Shown here: in pieces, positions 7,234 through 15,272 of the stretch
Position numbering within the stretch: position 1 is the stretch's first letter
Layout: every line of letters begins with the position of its first letter
Assembly (NCBI GenBank): GCA_031390045.1
Contig: JANMTB010000145.1
Coordinates: 1-44,197, forward strand
Source: Aalborgiella sp031390045
GTDB lineage: Bacteria > Pseudomonadota > Gammaproteobacteria > Burkholderiales > Burkholderiaceae_C
Length of the DNA stretch: 44,197 nt
Direction of reading: 5' to 3'
Notes under the pieces: generated by a model
Databases searched by the model: none
What the model saw: the letters and a program-made list of their open reading frames with translations, nothing else
Told to the model about the DNA's origin: nothing
Position numbers and translations under genes: made by a program

Positions 7234-8729
7234 TACACAGTCTCCTTCACGAGGTCTGAGGATTCGATTGACTCTTCCACAAATTGCATCACCAAATTGC
7301 GCGCAACCAAGGAGCGATACGCCCAAGTGGCACGCAAGCCGTCACGCGCAGGAAAACTGGCAGTGATTGCCGCATCAAGCGCTGCACTTTGCACATTAGC
7401 CGGCGTATTTTCTTCTAGTATTGCTTCTAATTTGGGAGCACGACAGGGTGACGATGCTAAACCGTTGTAGGCTATTTTGACATTTTTAAACTTGCCACCC
7501 ACCAGCTCGTAGCTCATGGCGCAGACGGTGGCAGAGATGTCCTGGTCGAAGCGTTTGCTGATTTTGTGGGCGCGGAAGGCGCTACCCTTTTTGGGTTGCG
7601 GCAAGAGTACAGCTTCAATGAATTCGCCCGGTTGCAGCACGTTTTTCTTCATGCCGGTGTAGAAGTTTTCCAAAGCAACTTGGCGCATTTTGTCACCACG
7701 ACGTAGCGTCATCGTTGCCCCCAAAGCGAGCAAGCACGGCATGGAATCACCAATCGGCGAGCCGTTGGCGATATTGCCGGCTAAGGTCGCGGTCGAGCGA
7801 ATAGGTGGTGAGCCAAATCGACGTAGCACCTCGGTAAAGTCAGGATAGGCATCGCCAACAAGGTTTTGAACTTGCGTGAGCGACACGGCTGCGCCAATGT
7901 GCCACATGCCGTTTGTAGAGGTAATCGTTTTCAATTCGGTGACATTACCCAAGTAAACGATGTTGTCTGGGCGGGTGAACTGCTTGTTGACCTGCAGACC
8001 GATCTCTGTGCTGCCTGCGAGTAGCGTGGCGTTGGGGTGTTTGACGAGGTAATCAGCCACCTCTGCCACTGTGGCAGGAGCTACAAATTCGTTGCCCTTG
8101 CGGGTTCGCACGACGGGCTGCACGACGATATCGCCATCCAAGTTGTAAATCGGCACAGCGGCGCGGCGGATGTTTTTGAGCAGGGCGATGTCGGCTGCGT
8201 CTTCTATTTTCAGCTGCTCGGGCGCGGCTTTGCAGGCTTGTAAGGTGGCGTCGATGATGGGTTTGTAGCCTGTGCAGCGGCACAAATTGCCACTCAGCGC
8301 ATCGTTGATTTCTGTACGGTTCGGTGCGGTATTGGTTTGCACCAAACCCGCCAAACTCATCACAATACCCGGTGTGCAAAAACCGCATTGCGAGCCAAAG
8401 CAAGTCGCCATAGACTCTTGGATCGGATGCAAAGTGCCATCAGCGCGTTTCAAGCTTTCTACGGTTTTGATGGATTTGCCATCTAGCGAGGGCAGCAACT
8501 GCATGCAGCTGTTGGTTGGCATGTAGTTAACACCGTTACCAGCAGCATTCAACTCACCCACCAAAACCACGCAAGCCCCACAATCGCCCTCAGCGCAGCC
8601 TTCTTTGGTGCCCGTGCGGTGCAATTGCTCGCGTAAATAATCTAAAACGGTGGTGGTGCGGCGCGCGCCTTGGGCTTCGACGATTTTGCCCTCAAGAACG
8701 AAGCGGACGGAGTTGGTAACTTGGCTCAT
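7233..8729 (-). CDS. xdhA: Xanthine dehydrogenase, FeS/FAD subunit
   Basis: Small subunit that passes electrons from the Mo centre to FAD/NAD. From the ATG at 8729 it has 498 aa. The longer version from 8765 adds 12 residues with no family similarity, and AGAGG sits just before 8729. N-terminal plant-type [2Fe-2S] domain: GCAEGDCGACVV. Second [2Fe-2S] helical domain: CGFCTPG and NLCRCTGY. The FAD domain carries ATLLAGSTEIG and ATLAGNIANGSPIGD. The CO-dehydrogenase flavoprotein C-terminal domain follows. A decayed dispersed repeat encodes EENTPANV near residue 450. It is first gene of xdhABC, 68 bp downstream of puuD. Confidence 0.95.
   Translation of the reverse strand: MSQVTNSVRFVLEGKIVEAQGARRTTTVLDYLREQLHRTGTKEGCAEGDCGACVVLVGELNAAGNGVNYMPTNSCMQLLPSLDGKSIKTVESLKRADGTLHPIQESMATCFGSQCGFCTPGIVMSLAGLVQTNTAPNRTEINDALSGNLCRCTGYKPIIDATLQACKAAPEQLKIEDAADIALLKNIRRAAVPIYNLDGDIVVQPVVRTRKGNEFVAPATVAEVADYLVKHPNATLLAGSTEIGLQVNKQFTRPDNIVYLGNVTELKTITSTNGMWHIGAAVSLTQVQNLVGDAYPDFTEVLRRFGSPPIRSTATLAGNIANGSPIGDSMPCLLALGATMTLRRGDKMRQVALENFYTGMKKNVLQPGEFIEAVLLPQPKKGSAFRAHKISKRFDQDISATVCAMSYELVGGKFKNVKIAYNGLASSPCRAPKLEAILEENTPANVQSAALDAAITASFPARDGLRATWAYRSLVARNLVMQFVEESIESSDLVKETV
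7392..7430 (-). repeat. Dispersed hairpin repeat, copy 5 (partial, inside xdhA)
   Basis: Shorter, diverged copy: minus strand AGAAGCAATACTAGAAG followed by AAAATACGCCGGCTAA. It best matches copy 2 (shared AATACnAGAA and AAATACGCC). Translated in frame as EAILEENTPAN. Confidence 0.6.
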
Positions 8730-8783
8730 ACAGACCTCTGAAATATCAAAAATTACTCTAAACACATTTTAACTATGCAGCAA

Positions 8784-8799
8784 GAATCGTGCACGATTC
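8784..8799. promoter_or_regulatory. Perfect 16-bp palindrome before xdhA (candidate GntR site)
   Basis: GAATCGTGCACGATTC is a perfect inverted repeat that overlaps the puuD stop codon, 55 bp upstream of the xdhA ATG. Its centre, CGT-GC-ACG, keeps the GT-N2-AC arrangement of the palindrome at 10466. No T-run follows, so a terminator is unlikely. The assignment to the GntR regulator is inference. Confidence 0.45.
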
Positions 8800-10039
8800 A
8801 CGGTTTTGCCCATTCACCCAGCTTTTGACGCTCTTCATCCGTCAAGCCTGTAGAGTTGTTCATCGGCATCTGCTTTGTCACAATGACTTGTTGGTAAACC
8901 ATGGCAGCGTTCTTTTGAAGGTTTTCAGGTGTATCAAGACGTACGTTTTTCATCTGCACTTGTGCACCGTGGCACATCAAGCAGCGTTTTTCAATAATGG
9001 TGGTGATCTCAGTAGTCACGGGTTTTGCGCCTGAAGGTGTACTTGCCTTTGCTGCTACTGGTTCATTAGCTGCGGCTTTAGGAGTAATCGCTAGTTTTGC
9101 ATTTGGCGCTAACCAAACAATCACACCCACAATGACCGCCACACCCACTGCCGCATACGGCCACGGGTTGCTACTGCGACCATGGTTGTAGCTATGGCGC
9201 ATCACAAAATACTGGCGAATGGCAGCGCCTGAAAACATCATCATCACCAATATCAACCAATTTTGCGGATGCATGTAGGTAAAGCTATAGTGGTTGCTCA
9301 GCATGGCGAACAACACGGGCAGGGTGAAATAGGTGTTGTGCACGCTGCGCTGCTTGCCGCTCTTGCCGTGGATGGCCATGGCTTTGGCGTCATAGGGCTG
9401 GTCGCTGGTCATCGCGGCAACCATGGTGCGCTGACCGGGAATGATCCAAAAGAACACGTTAGCGCTCATGGCCGTGGCAACCATTGCACCGACCAGTAAA
9501 AACGCAGCCCGACCCGCAAACAATTGGCAGGCAAGCCATGAGGCAGCCACGATGACTAGAAGCATGACCAAGCCAACGATCAATTCACCATTTTTTTTGA
9601 AACCAAAAAGTCGACAAACACCGTCGTAAACCAACCAAAAGACGACTAAAAACGCAATTGCCGCACTGATAGCGGCAGCCGGCGTCCAATCCATCAGCGA
9701 TTTATCAATCAAATACGTTGAAGCGTTGTAAAGGTAAAGCAACGTAAATAGTGCAAAACCCGACAACCATGTGCTGTAGCTTTCCCAATAAAACCAGTGC
9801 AACTTACTATGAATAACTTTGGGGGCAATCATGTATTTTTGCGGGTTGTAAAACCCACCACCATGGACTGCCCACATCGCCCCATCAACGCCTTTTTCAA
9901 GCAAATCGGGCGATTTTGGCTTCAACAAGTTATTGTCTAAAAATACAAAGTAAAACGATGAGCCTATCCACGCAATCGCCGTGATGACATGCACCCAGCG
10001 CAAGAGCAAGTTTGCCCAGTCTAATAAATAGGATTCCAT
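8798..10039 (-). CDS. puuD: Membrane-bound cytochrome c urate oxidase
   Basis: Oxidises urate to 5-hydroxyisourate and passes electrons to the respiratory chain rather than to O2, as described for the PuuD family. 413 aa. The N-terminal urate oxidase membrane domain (about 1-310) has some eight hydrophobic segments, WVHVITAIAWIGSSFYF at the start, and conserved His residues (AVHGGGF, LHWFYWESY, HGKSGKQRSVHNTYFTLP). A linker rich in Ala/Pro/Lys leads to a cytochrome c domain with heme motif CLMCH at 353-357 and candidate axial Met in QMPMNN. It lies between hiuH and xdhA on one strand, matching pathway order. No clear ribosome binding site before the ATG. Confidence 0.95.
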   Translation of the reverse strand: MESYLLDWANLLLRWVHVITAIAWIGSSFYFVFLDNNLLKPKSPDLLEKGVDGAMWAVHGGGFYNPQKYMIAPKVIHSKLHWFYWESYSTWLSGFALFTLLYLYNASTYLIDKSLMDWTPAAAISAAIAFLVVFWLVYDGVCRLFGFKKNGELIVGLVMLLVIVAASWLACQLFAGRAAFLLVGAMVATAMSANVFFWIIPGQRTMVAAMTSDQPYDAKAMAIHGKSGKQRSVHNTYFTLPVLFAMLSNHYSFTYMHPQNWLILVMMMFSGAAIRQYFVMRHSYNHGRSSNPWPYAAVGVAVIVGVIVWLAPNAKLAITPKAAANEPVAAKASTPSGAKPVTTEITTIIEKRCLMCHGAQVQMKNVRLDTPENLQKNAAMVYQQVIVTKQMPMNNSTGLTDEERQKLGEWAKP

Positions 10040-10076
10040 ATTATTTTTCGAACCGAATATTACGAGTCACTTTAAA

Positions 10077-10445
10077 TTACGAGCCACGGTAAGTTGAGTA
10101 GCTCCAAGGACTAACGAGCAGGGGAACATGGTAGTGCTGATCTGCATGGGCAATACCAAAATCAATGCTCACCAAGCTCAAGAAATTGGGCTCGGGCAAA
10201 ACTACAGCCAATGATTTGAAATAAGCGGCCACATCAAAAACCAGTCTATAAGTGCCGACCTTCAAACTCGCATTGTCAAACAAAAGACCATCTGGGTTGC
10301 GGCCATCGGCGTTTAGGGTTATGGCTTTTACTAATGTGGAATTCTCGCCACCGACACTGTCGAAAGTCATCGTATACAGTTTGACTTGCATGCCTGCTGC
10401 TGGGCAACCGTGCATTGTGTCCAGAACGTGTGTTGAAAGTCCCAT
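10077..10445 (-). CDS. hiuH: 5-hydroxyisourate hydrolase (transthyretin-like)
   Basis: Hydrolyses 5-hydroxyisourate to OHCU, the step after PuuD. 122 aa, normal for bacterial transthyretin-related proteins. N-terminal LSTHVLDTMHGCPA contains the catalytic His; GRNPDGLL supplies the Arg; the C-terminus HYHVPLLVSPWSYSTYRGS ends with the diagnostic YRGS tetrapeptide. No signal peptide, so cytosolic. The ribosome binding site AGGGGA is well placed before the ATG. Divergent from the gntR-type gene across a 41-bp gap holding the palindrome at 10466. A 12-bp near-duplicate of the end of the gene follows the stop (10061 region). Confidence 0.95.
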   Translation of the reverse strand: MGLSTHVLDTMHGCPAAGMQVKLYTMTFDSVGGENSTLVKAITLNADGRNPDGLLFDNASLKVGTYRLVFDVAAYFKSLAVVLPEPNFLSLVSIDFGIAHADQHYHVPLLVSPWSYSTYRGS

Positions 10446-10465
10446 TTATTTCCCCTGAATTACTT

Positions 10466-10483
10466 AAAATTGTATACAATTTT
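10466..10483. promoter_or_regulatory. Perfect 18-bp palindrome, likely GntR operator
   Basis: AAAATTGTATACAATTTT is fully self-complementary and sits 20 bp upstream of hiuH and 3 bp upstream of the regulator ATG. The core TTGTATACAA fits the GT-N2-AC pattern of GntR/FCD-family operators. Autoregulation plus control of the divergent purine genes is the natural inference. Confidence 0.7.
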
Positions 10484-10486
10484 GTC

Positions 10487-11176
10487 ATGACTTCTGCCAA
10501 ATTGCTAATTTTTCCATCAATGCAAGCTGAAACTGTGTCTGCCGATAAGGGTATTTCAAGCACAGAGCATATTGTGCAGTCTTTAACGAAGGCCATTATT
10601 GAGCATCGTTTACAGCCTGGCGAAAAACTTAAAGAGCAGCAGATTGCGGATCAATTTGGTGTCTCTCGTACGCTGGTGCGGCAGGCGCTTTACCAACTCT
10701 CTCAAAAACATTTGATACGGATCGAGCAGGCACGCGGCGCGTTTGTAGCCGCCCCTTCCAGCAAAGAAGCGCGTGAGGTGTTTGCCGTACGCATGATTTT
10801 AGAATCTGCGATGTTGGAGTCGTTGATTGCGGGCATCACCCCGCAAAAAATCAAAGTCCTGCGTGCTCACATCAAAATCGAAGCGGCGGCTGTGCATAGC
10901 TCAGATGCTGCCATCCGAGTTGAACTGCTGGGTGATTTTCATGTCTTGATGGCTGAGCTTCTAGAGAATGACGTGTTAGCGCAGTCACTGCAGGATTTAA
11001 TTTCACGCTGCTCTTTGATCACCCTGCTATATCAATCAGATCACGCTGCTGGGCATTCGCACGACGAGCATGTTGATATTCTTCAAGCGATTGCAGATAA
11101 AAACATAAGCTTAGCCAAGCAACTGATGCAAGAGCATTTACAAAGTGTCTTAGCTGGTTTAGATTTAAAAGATTAA
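10487..11176 (+). CDS. GntR/FadR-family (FCD) transcriptional regulator
   Basis: DNA-binding regulator, 229 aa from the ATG at 10487; the frame is open upstream, but extending it would overlap the operator and the start of hiuH. The winged helix is at about residues 30-95 (KLKEQQIADQFGVSRTLVRQAL, quoted in parts: EQQIADQFGVSRTLVRQAL) followed by ARGAFVA. The FCD ligand-binding domain spans about 100-225 with the expected polar/His positions (DFHVLMAELL, DEHVDILQAI). It lies between the two arms of the purine cluster and the palindrome at 10466 abuts its start. Effector is probably a pathway intermediate such as urate or allantoin (inference). Confidence 0.88.
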   Translation: MTSAKLLIFPSMQAETVSADKGISSTEHIVQSLTKAIIEHRLQPGEKLKEQQIADQFGVSRTLVRQALYQLSQKHLIRIEQARGAFVAAPSSKEAREVFAVRMILESAMLESLIAGITPQKIKVLRAHIKIEAAAVHSSDAAIRVELLGDFHVLMAELLENDVLAQSLQDLISRCSLITLLYQSDHAAGHSHDEHVDILQAIADKNISLAKQLMQEHLQSVLAGLDLKD

Positions 11177-11214
11177 CTCGTTTTCAACTTCAAAACGTCA
11201 CAAATTCTATTACC

Positions 11215-12165
11215 ATGACCTACGACAGTACATTGCCCTACCCTCGCGATTTGATCGGCTATGGACGCGACGTGCCACATGCTGCGTGGCCAAATCAGTC
11301 GCGTATTGCGTTGCAGTTTGTGTTGAATTATGAAGAAGGCGGTGAAAACTCTGTGCTGCATGGCGATGCGGCGTCTGAGCAATTTTTATCTGAAATGTTT
11401 AACGCCAGCGCTTTTACGGCACGCCATCAGAGCATGGAGAGCATTTACGAATACGGCTCGCGAGCAGGTGTTTGGCGATTGCTAAGGGAGTTTGAATTGC
11501 GCAAATTACCGCTGACGGTGTTTGGTGTCAGCATCGCTCTGCAGCGTCACCCAGAGTTAACCGCTGCATTCAAAGAACTGGGACATGAAATTGCTTGCCA
11601 CGGCTGGCGATGGATCAGTTACCAAAACCTAGATGAAGCTATCGAACGCGAGCACATGCGCATCGGGATGGACATCATCAGCCAAATGACGGGCGAGCGA
11701 CCGCTGGGCTGGTACACCGGACGCGACAGCCCAAACACACGACGTCTAGTTGCCGATTATGGTGGCTTCGAGTACGACAGTGATTACTATGGTGACGATT
11801 TACCATTTTGGATGAAAGTGCAAAAAACCAATGGCGGTGTAGTGCCTCAGCTCATTGTGCCGTACACACTTGACACCAACGACATGCGTTTTGCATCGGC
11901 GCAAGGGTTTGCGCAAGGTGACGATTTTTTTACCTACCTGAAAGATAGTTTTGATGTGTTGTATACAGAAGGCGACCCGAATGGTCTAAACGCACCAAAG
12001 ATGATGAACGTCGGTATGCATTGCCGTCTTTTAGGACGTCCTGGACGGATGAAATCACTTCAAAATTTTTTGGACTATGTGCAGGCGCACAACAACGTGT
12101 GGATTTGCACACGTTTAGACATTGCGCAGCATTGGAAACAAACGCATCCATACAAAACAACTTGA
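11215..12165 (+). CDS. puuE: Allantoinase of the polysaccharide deacetylase family
   Basis: Converts allantoin to allantoate; unrelated to the metal-dependent amidohydrolase allantoinases. 316 aa, family length. Motifs: YPRDLIGYGRDVPHAAWP at the N-terminus, NYEEGGENSVLHGD, YGSRAGVWRLLREF, HEIACHGWRW (NodB-like region), and GWYTGRDSPNTRRL. The C-terminal half retains MMNVGMHCRLLGRPGR. 39 bp after the gntR gene and 22 bp before uraD-allC on the same strand, so a rightward operon is likely. Confidence 0.95.
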   Translation: MTYDSTLPYPRDLIGYGRDVPHAAWPNQSRIALQFVLNYEEGGENSVLHGDAASEQFLSEMFNASAFTARHQSMESIYEYGSRAGVWRLLREFELRKLPLTVFGVSIALQRHPELTAAFKELGHEIACHGWRWISYQNLDEAIEREHMRIGMDIISQMTGERPLGWYTGRDSPNTRRLVADYGGFEYDSDYYGDDLPFWMKVQKTNGGVVPQLIVPYTLDTNDMRFASAQGFAQGDDFFTYLKDSFDVLYTEGDPNGLNAPKMMNVGMHCRLLGRPGRMKSLQNFLDYVQAHNNVWICTRLDIAQHWKQTHPYKTT

Positions 12166-12187
12166 CATTGACTTGAACCAACGCACC

Positions 12188-13960
12188 ATGACTTTGACTT
12201 TACAAAAACTCAACGCCGCAATATCTGCTGATGCGGTAGTGATGCTGGCAGGTTTGTACGAACACTCGCCTTGGATAGCTGAACGTGCCGTAGCCCAACG
12301 GCCTTTTAAATCACTTGCACAGCTCAAATATTGCATGACGCAAGTACTCGCGGCGGCTGAACGAGAAGAACAACTCAACTTGATTCGTGCACATCCAGAG
12401 TTAGCAGGCAAAGCGATGCAGAGCAACTCGCTCACTACCGAGTCAAGCAACGAGCAAAACAAAGCTGGGTTGACGCAGTGCACAGCAGTAGAGTTGCAAA
12501 AGATTGCAACACTAAATAAATCGTATGCAGAAAAATTTGGCTTCCCGTTTATTTTGGCAGTGCGCGGAGCACGCGGAACGGGTCTTAGCAAAGCGCAAAT
12601 ATTGGCAACCTTTAAGAGTCGTTTACACAATCATCCAGAATTCGAATTGCAAGAATGCTTGCGACAAATACACCGCATTGTCGAAACTCGACTCAATGAC
12701 AAATTCAACGTCATACCCAGCTCGGGTAACGATGTTTGGGATTGGCAAGAACAACTGAGCCAACACACTGATGTCGGGTATGCCGAAAAGCAGCAGCTTA
12801 CGGTCACGTATCTCACCGATGCGCACCGCGCCTGTGCCAAAGATATTTCGCAAATGATGCACGATTGCGGCTTTGACGATGTCAGCATTGACGCTGTGGG
12901 AAATGTCGTTGGACGCTATCACGCGACTACTACTAACGCAAAATCACTGCTAACTGGCAGTCACTATGACACTGTGCGCAACGGCGGCAAATACGATGGT
13001 CGCTTGGGTATTTTTGTACCGATGGCTTGCGTGCGTGAATTAAAACGCCAAGGCAAGCGATTGCCTTTTCACATTGAAGTGGTTGGTTTTGCGGAAGAAG
13101 AAGGTCAGCGTTACAAAGCAACGTTTTTAGGGTCAAGTGCGCTGATTGGTGAGTTTAATCAGACATGGCTTGATCAGCTTGATTCGGATGGCGTCTCCAT
13201 GCGCGAAGCCATGAAAATTGCGGGTTTGAATACTGCAGATATTCCAAAACTCAAACGACATGCAGATGATTATTTGGGTTTTGTAGAAGTGCACATCGAG
13301 CAAGGCCCTGTGCTCACTGAGCTAAATATTCCTCTTGGCATCGTCACCTCCATCAACGGTAGTATGCGCTATGCCTGTGAAGTGATTGGCACGGCTTGTC
13401 ACGCGGGGACGACGCCGATGAACAGGCGCTCCGATGCCGCAGCGGCTGTCGCCGAGTTGATCTTGTATGCAGAACAGCGTGCCGCGCAAGACGGCGACTC
13501 AGTTGCTACCGTAGGGCAACTTCTAGTGCCCAATGGTTCGACCAATGTGGTGCCTGGACGTTGTCAATTCACCCTGGATATGCGTGCACCGACCAACGCG
13601 CAGCGTGATGCCATGGTCAACGGCATCTTGAACCAGTTGAAAGCCATTTGCGATCGCCGCCAAGTGCGCTACACCATAGAAGAAACCATGCGAGCAGCCG
13701 CTGCGCCCAGCGCACGTGCTTGGCAACAGCGCTGGGAGAAAGCTGTCTATAGCTTGGGCGTGCCACTACACCACATGCCAAGCGGCGCGGGGCATGACGC
13801 GATGAAGCTCCATGAAGTGATGCCGCAAGCGATGCTGTTTGTGCGGGGCGAAAACTCAGGCATCAGCCACAACCCGCTGGAATCAACGACCAGTGACGAT
13901 ATGCAACTGGCGATTGAAGCTTTCTCAGCCTTGCTAATCGGACTAGCGCAAGACGCTTAA
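12188..13960 (+). CDS. Fused OHCU decarboxylase - allantoate amidohydrolase
   Basis: Bifunctional protein of 590 aa joining two non-consecutive purine steps. Residues 1-165 form a UraD domain that decarboxylates OHCU to S-allantoin; the catalytic His69-Pro-Glu71 lies in LIRAHPELAGK, and KFGFPFILAVRG is the other signature. Residues about 180-590 are an M20-family allantoate amidohydrolase: LLTGSHYDTVRNGGKYDG (metal His and Asp), FAEEEGQRY, HIEQGPVLT, CHAGTTPMNRRSDA, and PSGAGHDAM near the end. An upstream in-frame ATG at 12122 overlaps puuE and adds residues with no family similarity, so ATG 12188 is chosen. No separate uraD exists in the window, supporting function of the fused domain. Confidence 0.93.
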   Translation: MTLTLQKLNAAISADAVVMLAGLYEHSPWIAERAVAQRPFKSLAQLKYCMTQVLAAAEREEQLNLIRAHPELAGKAMQSNSLTTESSNEQNKAGLTQCTAVELQKIATLNKSYAEKFGFPFILAVRGARGTGLSKAQILATFKSRLHNHPEFELQECLRQIHRIVETRLNDKFNVIPSSGNDVWDWQEQLSQHTDVGYAEKQQLTVTYLTDAHRACAKDISQMMHDCGFDDVSIDAVGNVVGRYHATTTNAKSLLTGSHYDTVRNGGKYDGRLGIFVPMACVRELKRQGKRLPFHIEVVGFAEEEGQRYKATFLGSSALIGEFNQTWLDQLDSDGVSMREAMKIAGLNTADIPKLKRHADDYLGFVEVHIEQGPVLTELNIPLGIVTSINGSMRYACEVIGTACHAGTTPMNRRSDAAAAVAELILYAEQRAAQDGDSVATVGQLLVPNGSTNVVPGRCQFTLDMRAPTNAQRDAMVNGILNQLKAICDRRQVRYTIEETMRAAAAPSARAWQQRWEKAVYSLGVPLHHMPSGAGHDAMKLHEVMPQAMLFVRGENSGISHNPLESTTSDDMQLAIEAFSALLIGLAQDA

Positions 13961-13964
13961 ACCT

Positions 13965-14465
13965 TCAATCGTTAATCGACGCTAAAAACTGCTGCAACTC
14001 TGGCGTTTTAGGGTTCGCAAACAATTCTTGCGGCAATCCCATTTCATGTACGCAACCTTGGTGCATGAAGATGACGCGGTCGCTCACCTTGCGGGCAAAG
14101 CTCATTTCGTGCGTCACCATCAAAAGCGTCATGCCCTCGTTCGCCAAAGTCTCCACGACTCGCAGCACTTCACCGACTAACTCTGGGTCTAACGCAGACG
14201 TGATTTCATCGCAGAGCAGTACAGCAGGCTCCATAGCCAGTACACGGGCAATGGCGACGCGCTGTTGCTGTCCGCCTGACAGTTCATCGGGATACGCATC
14301 GTATTTTTCTGCCAGTCCCACACGTTCAAGTAGTTTTCGTGCTTGCGCCTCGCCCTGTTGCACTTGCAAATCAATGCCTTTGAGCACCTCGTTTGCGCCA
14401 AAGCTTTTACGCAGTTGGCTAATTTCAATTAAATTTTTTGAATCGTCAGTGATATGTTTAGCCAC
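13965..14465 (-). pseudogene. Polar amino acid ABC transporter ATPase lacking Walker A
   Basis: 166 aa, against about 240-260 for the family. The N-terminus is normal (LIEISQLRKSFGANEVLKGIDLQVQQGE), quoted in part as SFGANEVLKGIDLQVQQGE. It then jumps directly to AQARKLLERVGLAEKYD. The missing block of about 75-85 residues contains the Walker A P-loop and Q-loop. Signature LSGGQQQRVAIARVLA, Walker B AVLLCDEITSALDP and the switch His (VTHEMSF) remain. The deletion keeps the frame. Without a P-loop it cannot be a working ATPase, so I call it a pseudogene. It ends 4 bp from the convergent uraD-allC stop and overlaps the permease gene by 8 bp. Confidence 0.85.
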
Positions 14466-15105
14466 GATTTAACTTCCTCTCAAGCCTGCGCGCATACATC
14501 GACACAGGGAAACACAGCGCAAAATACATCAACACCAAACAGCTGTAAACCAAAAACGGCTTGAAGGTGGCGTTGGTAATCATGGTGCCCGCTTTGGTCA
14601 ACTCTATAAAACCAATGACCGACGCCAAAGCCGTGCCTTTAATGACTTGCACCAGAAAACCCACTGTGGGTGGAATCGCAATATTGACCGCTTGTGGCAA
14701 CACCACATAACGCAGTTGTTCGCCAAAATTGAGCGCCAAACTCTCTGCCGCTTCCCATTGCCCCTTGGGTATAGCGTTGACACAGCCACGCCAAATTTCG
14801 GTCAAAAATGCGCTGGTATACAGCGTCAACGCCACAGCAGCTGCCACCCAAGCAGAGGTGTTGATGCCAAACAGCGCAATACCAAAGTACGATAAAAAAA
14901 GCTGCATCAACAAGGGTGTGCCTTGGAAAAGCTGCACATAGCCGCCAACAAATTTATCTGCCATTGGCAATTTAGACAGACGCAGCACCAACAATGCCAA
15001 GCCCACCAAACCGCCACCTAAAAACGCAACCAGTGACAAAGCGACAGTCCAGCGACCCGCGATTAGCAAATTACGAAAAATATCCCAAATTGAAAATTCA
15101 ACCAT
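14458..15105 (-). CDS. Amino acid-type ABC transporter permease (HisM family)
   Basis: 215 aa inner-membrane permease with about five hydrophobic helices. The family loop is intact: EIWRGCVNAIPKGQWEAAES followed by LGF-like LNFGEQLRYVVLPQA. QLFQGTPLLMQLFLSYFG is typical of the polar amino acid uptake (PAAT) type. The reading frame is whole. Its ATPase neighbour has lost Walker A, the sister permease is a remnant, and no periplasmic binding protein is present, so the product is probably orphaned. Substrate unknown; position beside allantoate genes might hint at a purine-derived compound, but this is speculation. Confidence 0.88.
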   Translation of the reverse strand: MVEFSIWDIFRNLLIAGRWTVALSLVAFLGGGLVGLALLVLRLSKLPMADKFVGGYVQLFQGTPLLMQLFLSYFGIALFGINTSAWVAAAVALTLYTSAFLTEIWRGCVNAIPKGQWEAAESLALNFGEQLRYVVLPQAVNIAIPPTVGFLVQVIKGTALASVIGFIELTKAGTMITNATFKPFLVYSCLVLMYFALCFPVSMYARRLERKLNRG

Positions 15106-15140
15106 GTGTGTGTTTTTTGCGCTTAGCGGCTAGACGCTTA

Positions 15141-15260
15141 TTAGCGCCCCCACAGGAATCGTGGCCCTAGCCAGTTGAGCAGCTTACGCACCGCCATAGA
15201 CAGCGCCAAATAGATCAGCGTTGCGATGATGAATGCCTCAAACGCTCTGAAATTGCGTTC
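15141..15260 (-). pseudogene. 3' remnant of a second ABC permease gene
   Basis: Reading leftward from about 15260 to the TAA at 15141-15143 gives RNFRAFEAFIIATLIYLALS, then MAVRKLLNWLGPRFLWGR. This is the last transmembrane helix and basic tail typical of PAAT permeases. A TGA lies in frame just upstream, and no start or earlier permease sequence is present; instead the Y-family polymerase gene ends at 15273. The 5' part of the gene was therefore lost at a junction near 15262-15272. Confidence 0.75.
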
Positions 15261-15272
15261 TCATTTCCAGCC

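Noticed and set aside
7234..7326. N-terminal extension of XdhB to an ATG at 7326
   Set aside because: It would overlap the end of xdhA by 90 bp; the ATG at 7233 has a strong ribosome binding site and TAATG coupling.
8784..8799. Palindrome as terminator of puuD
   Set aside because: No T-run follows on either strand and the inverted repeat has no loop; an operator is more plausible.
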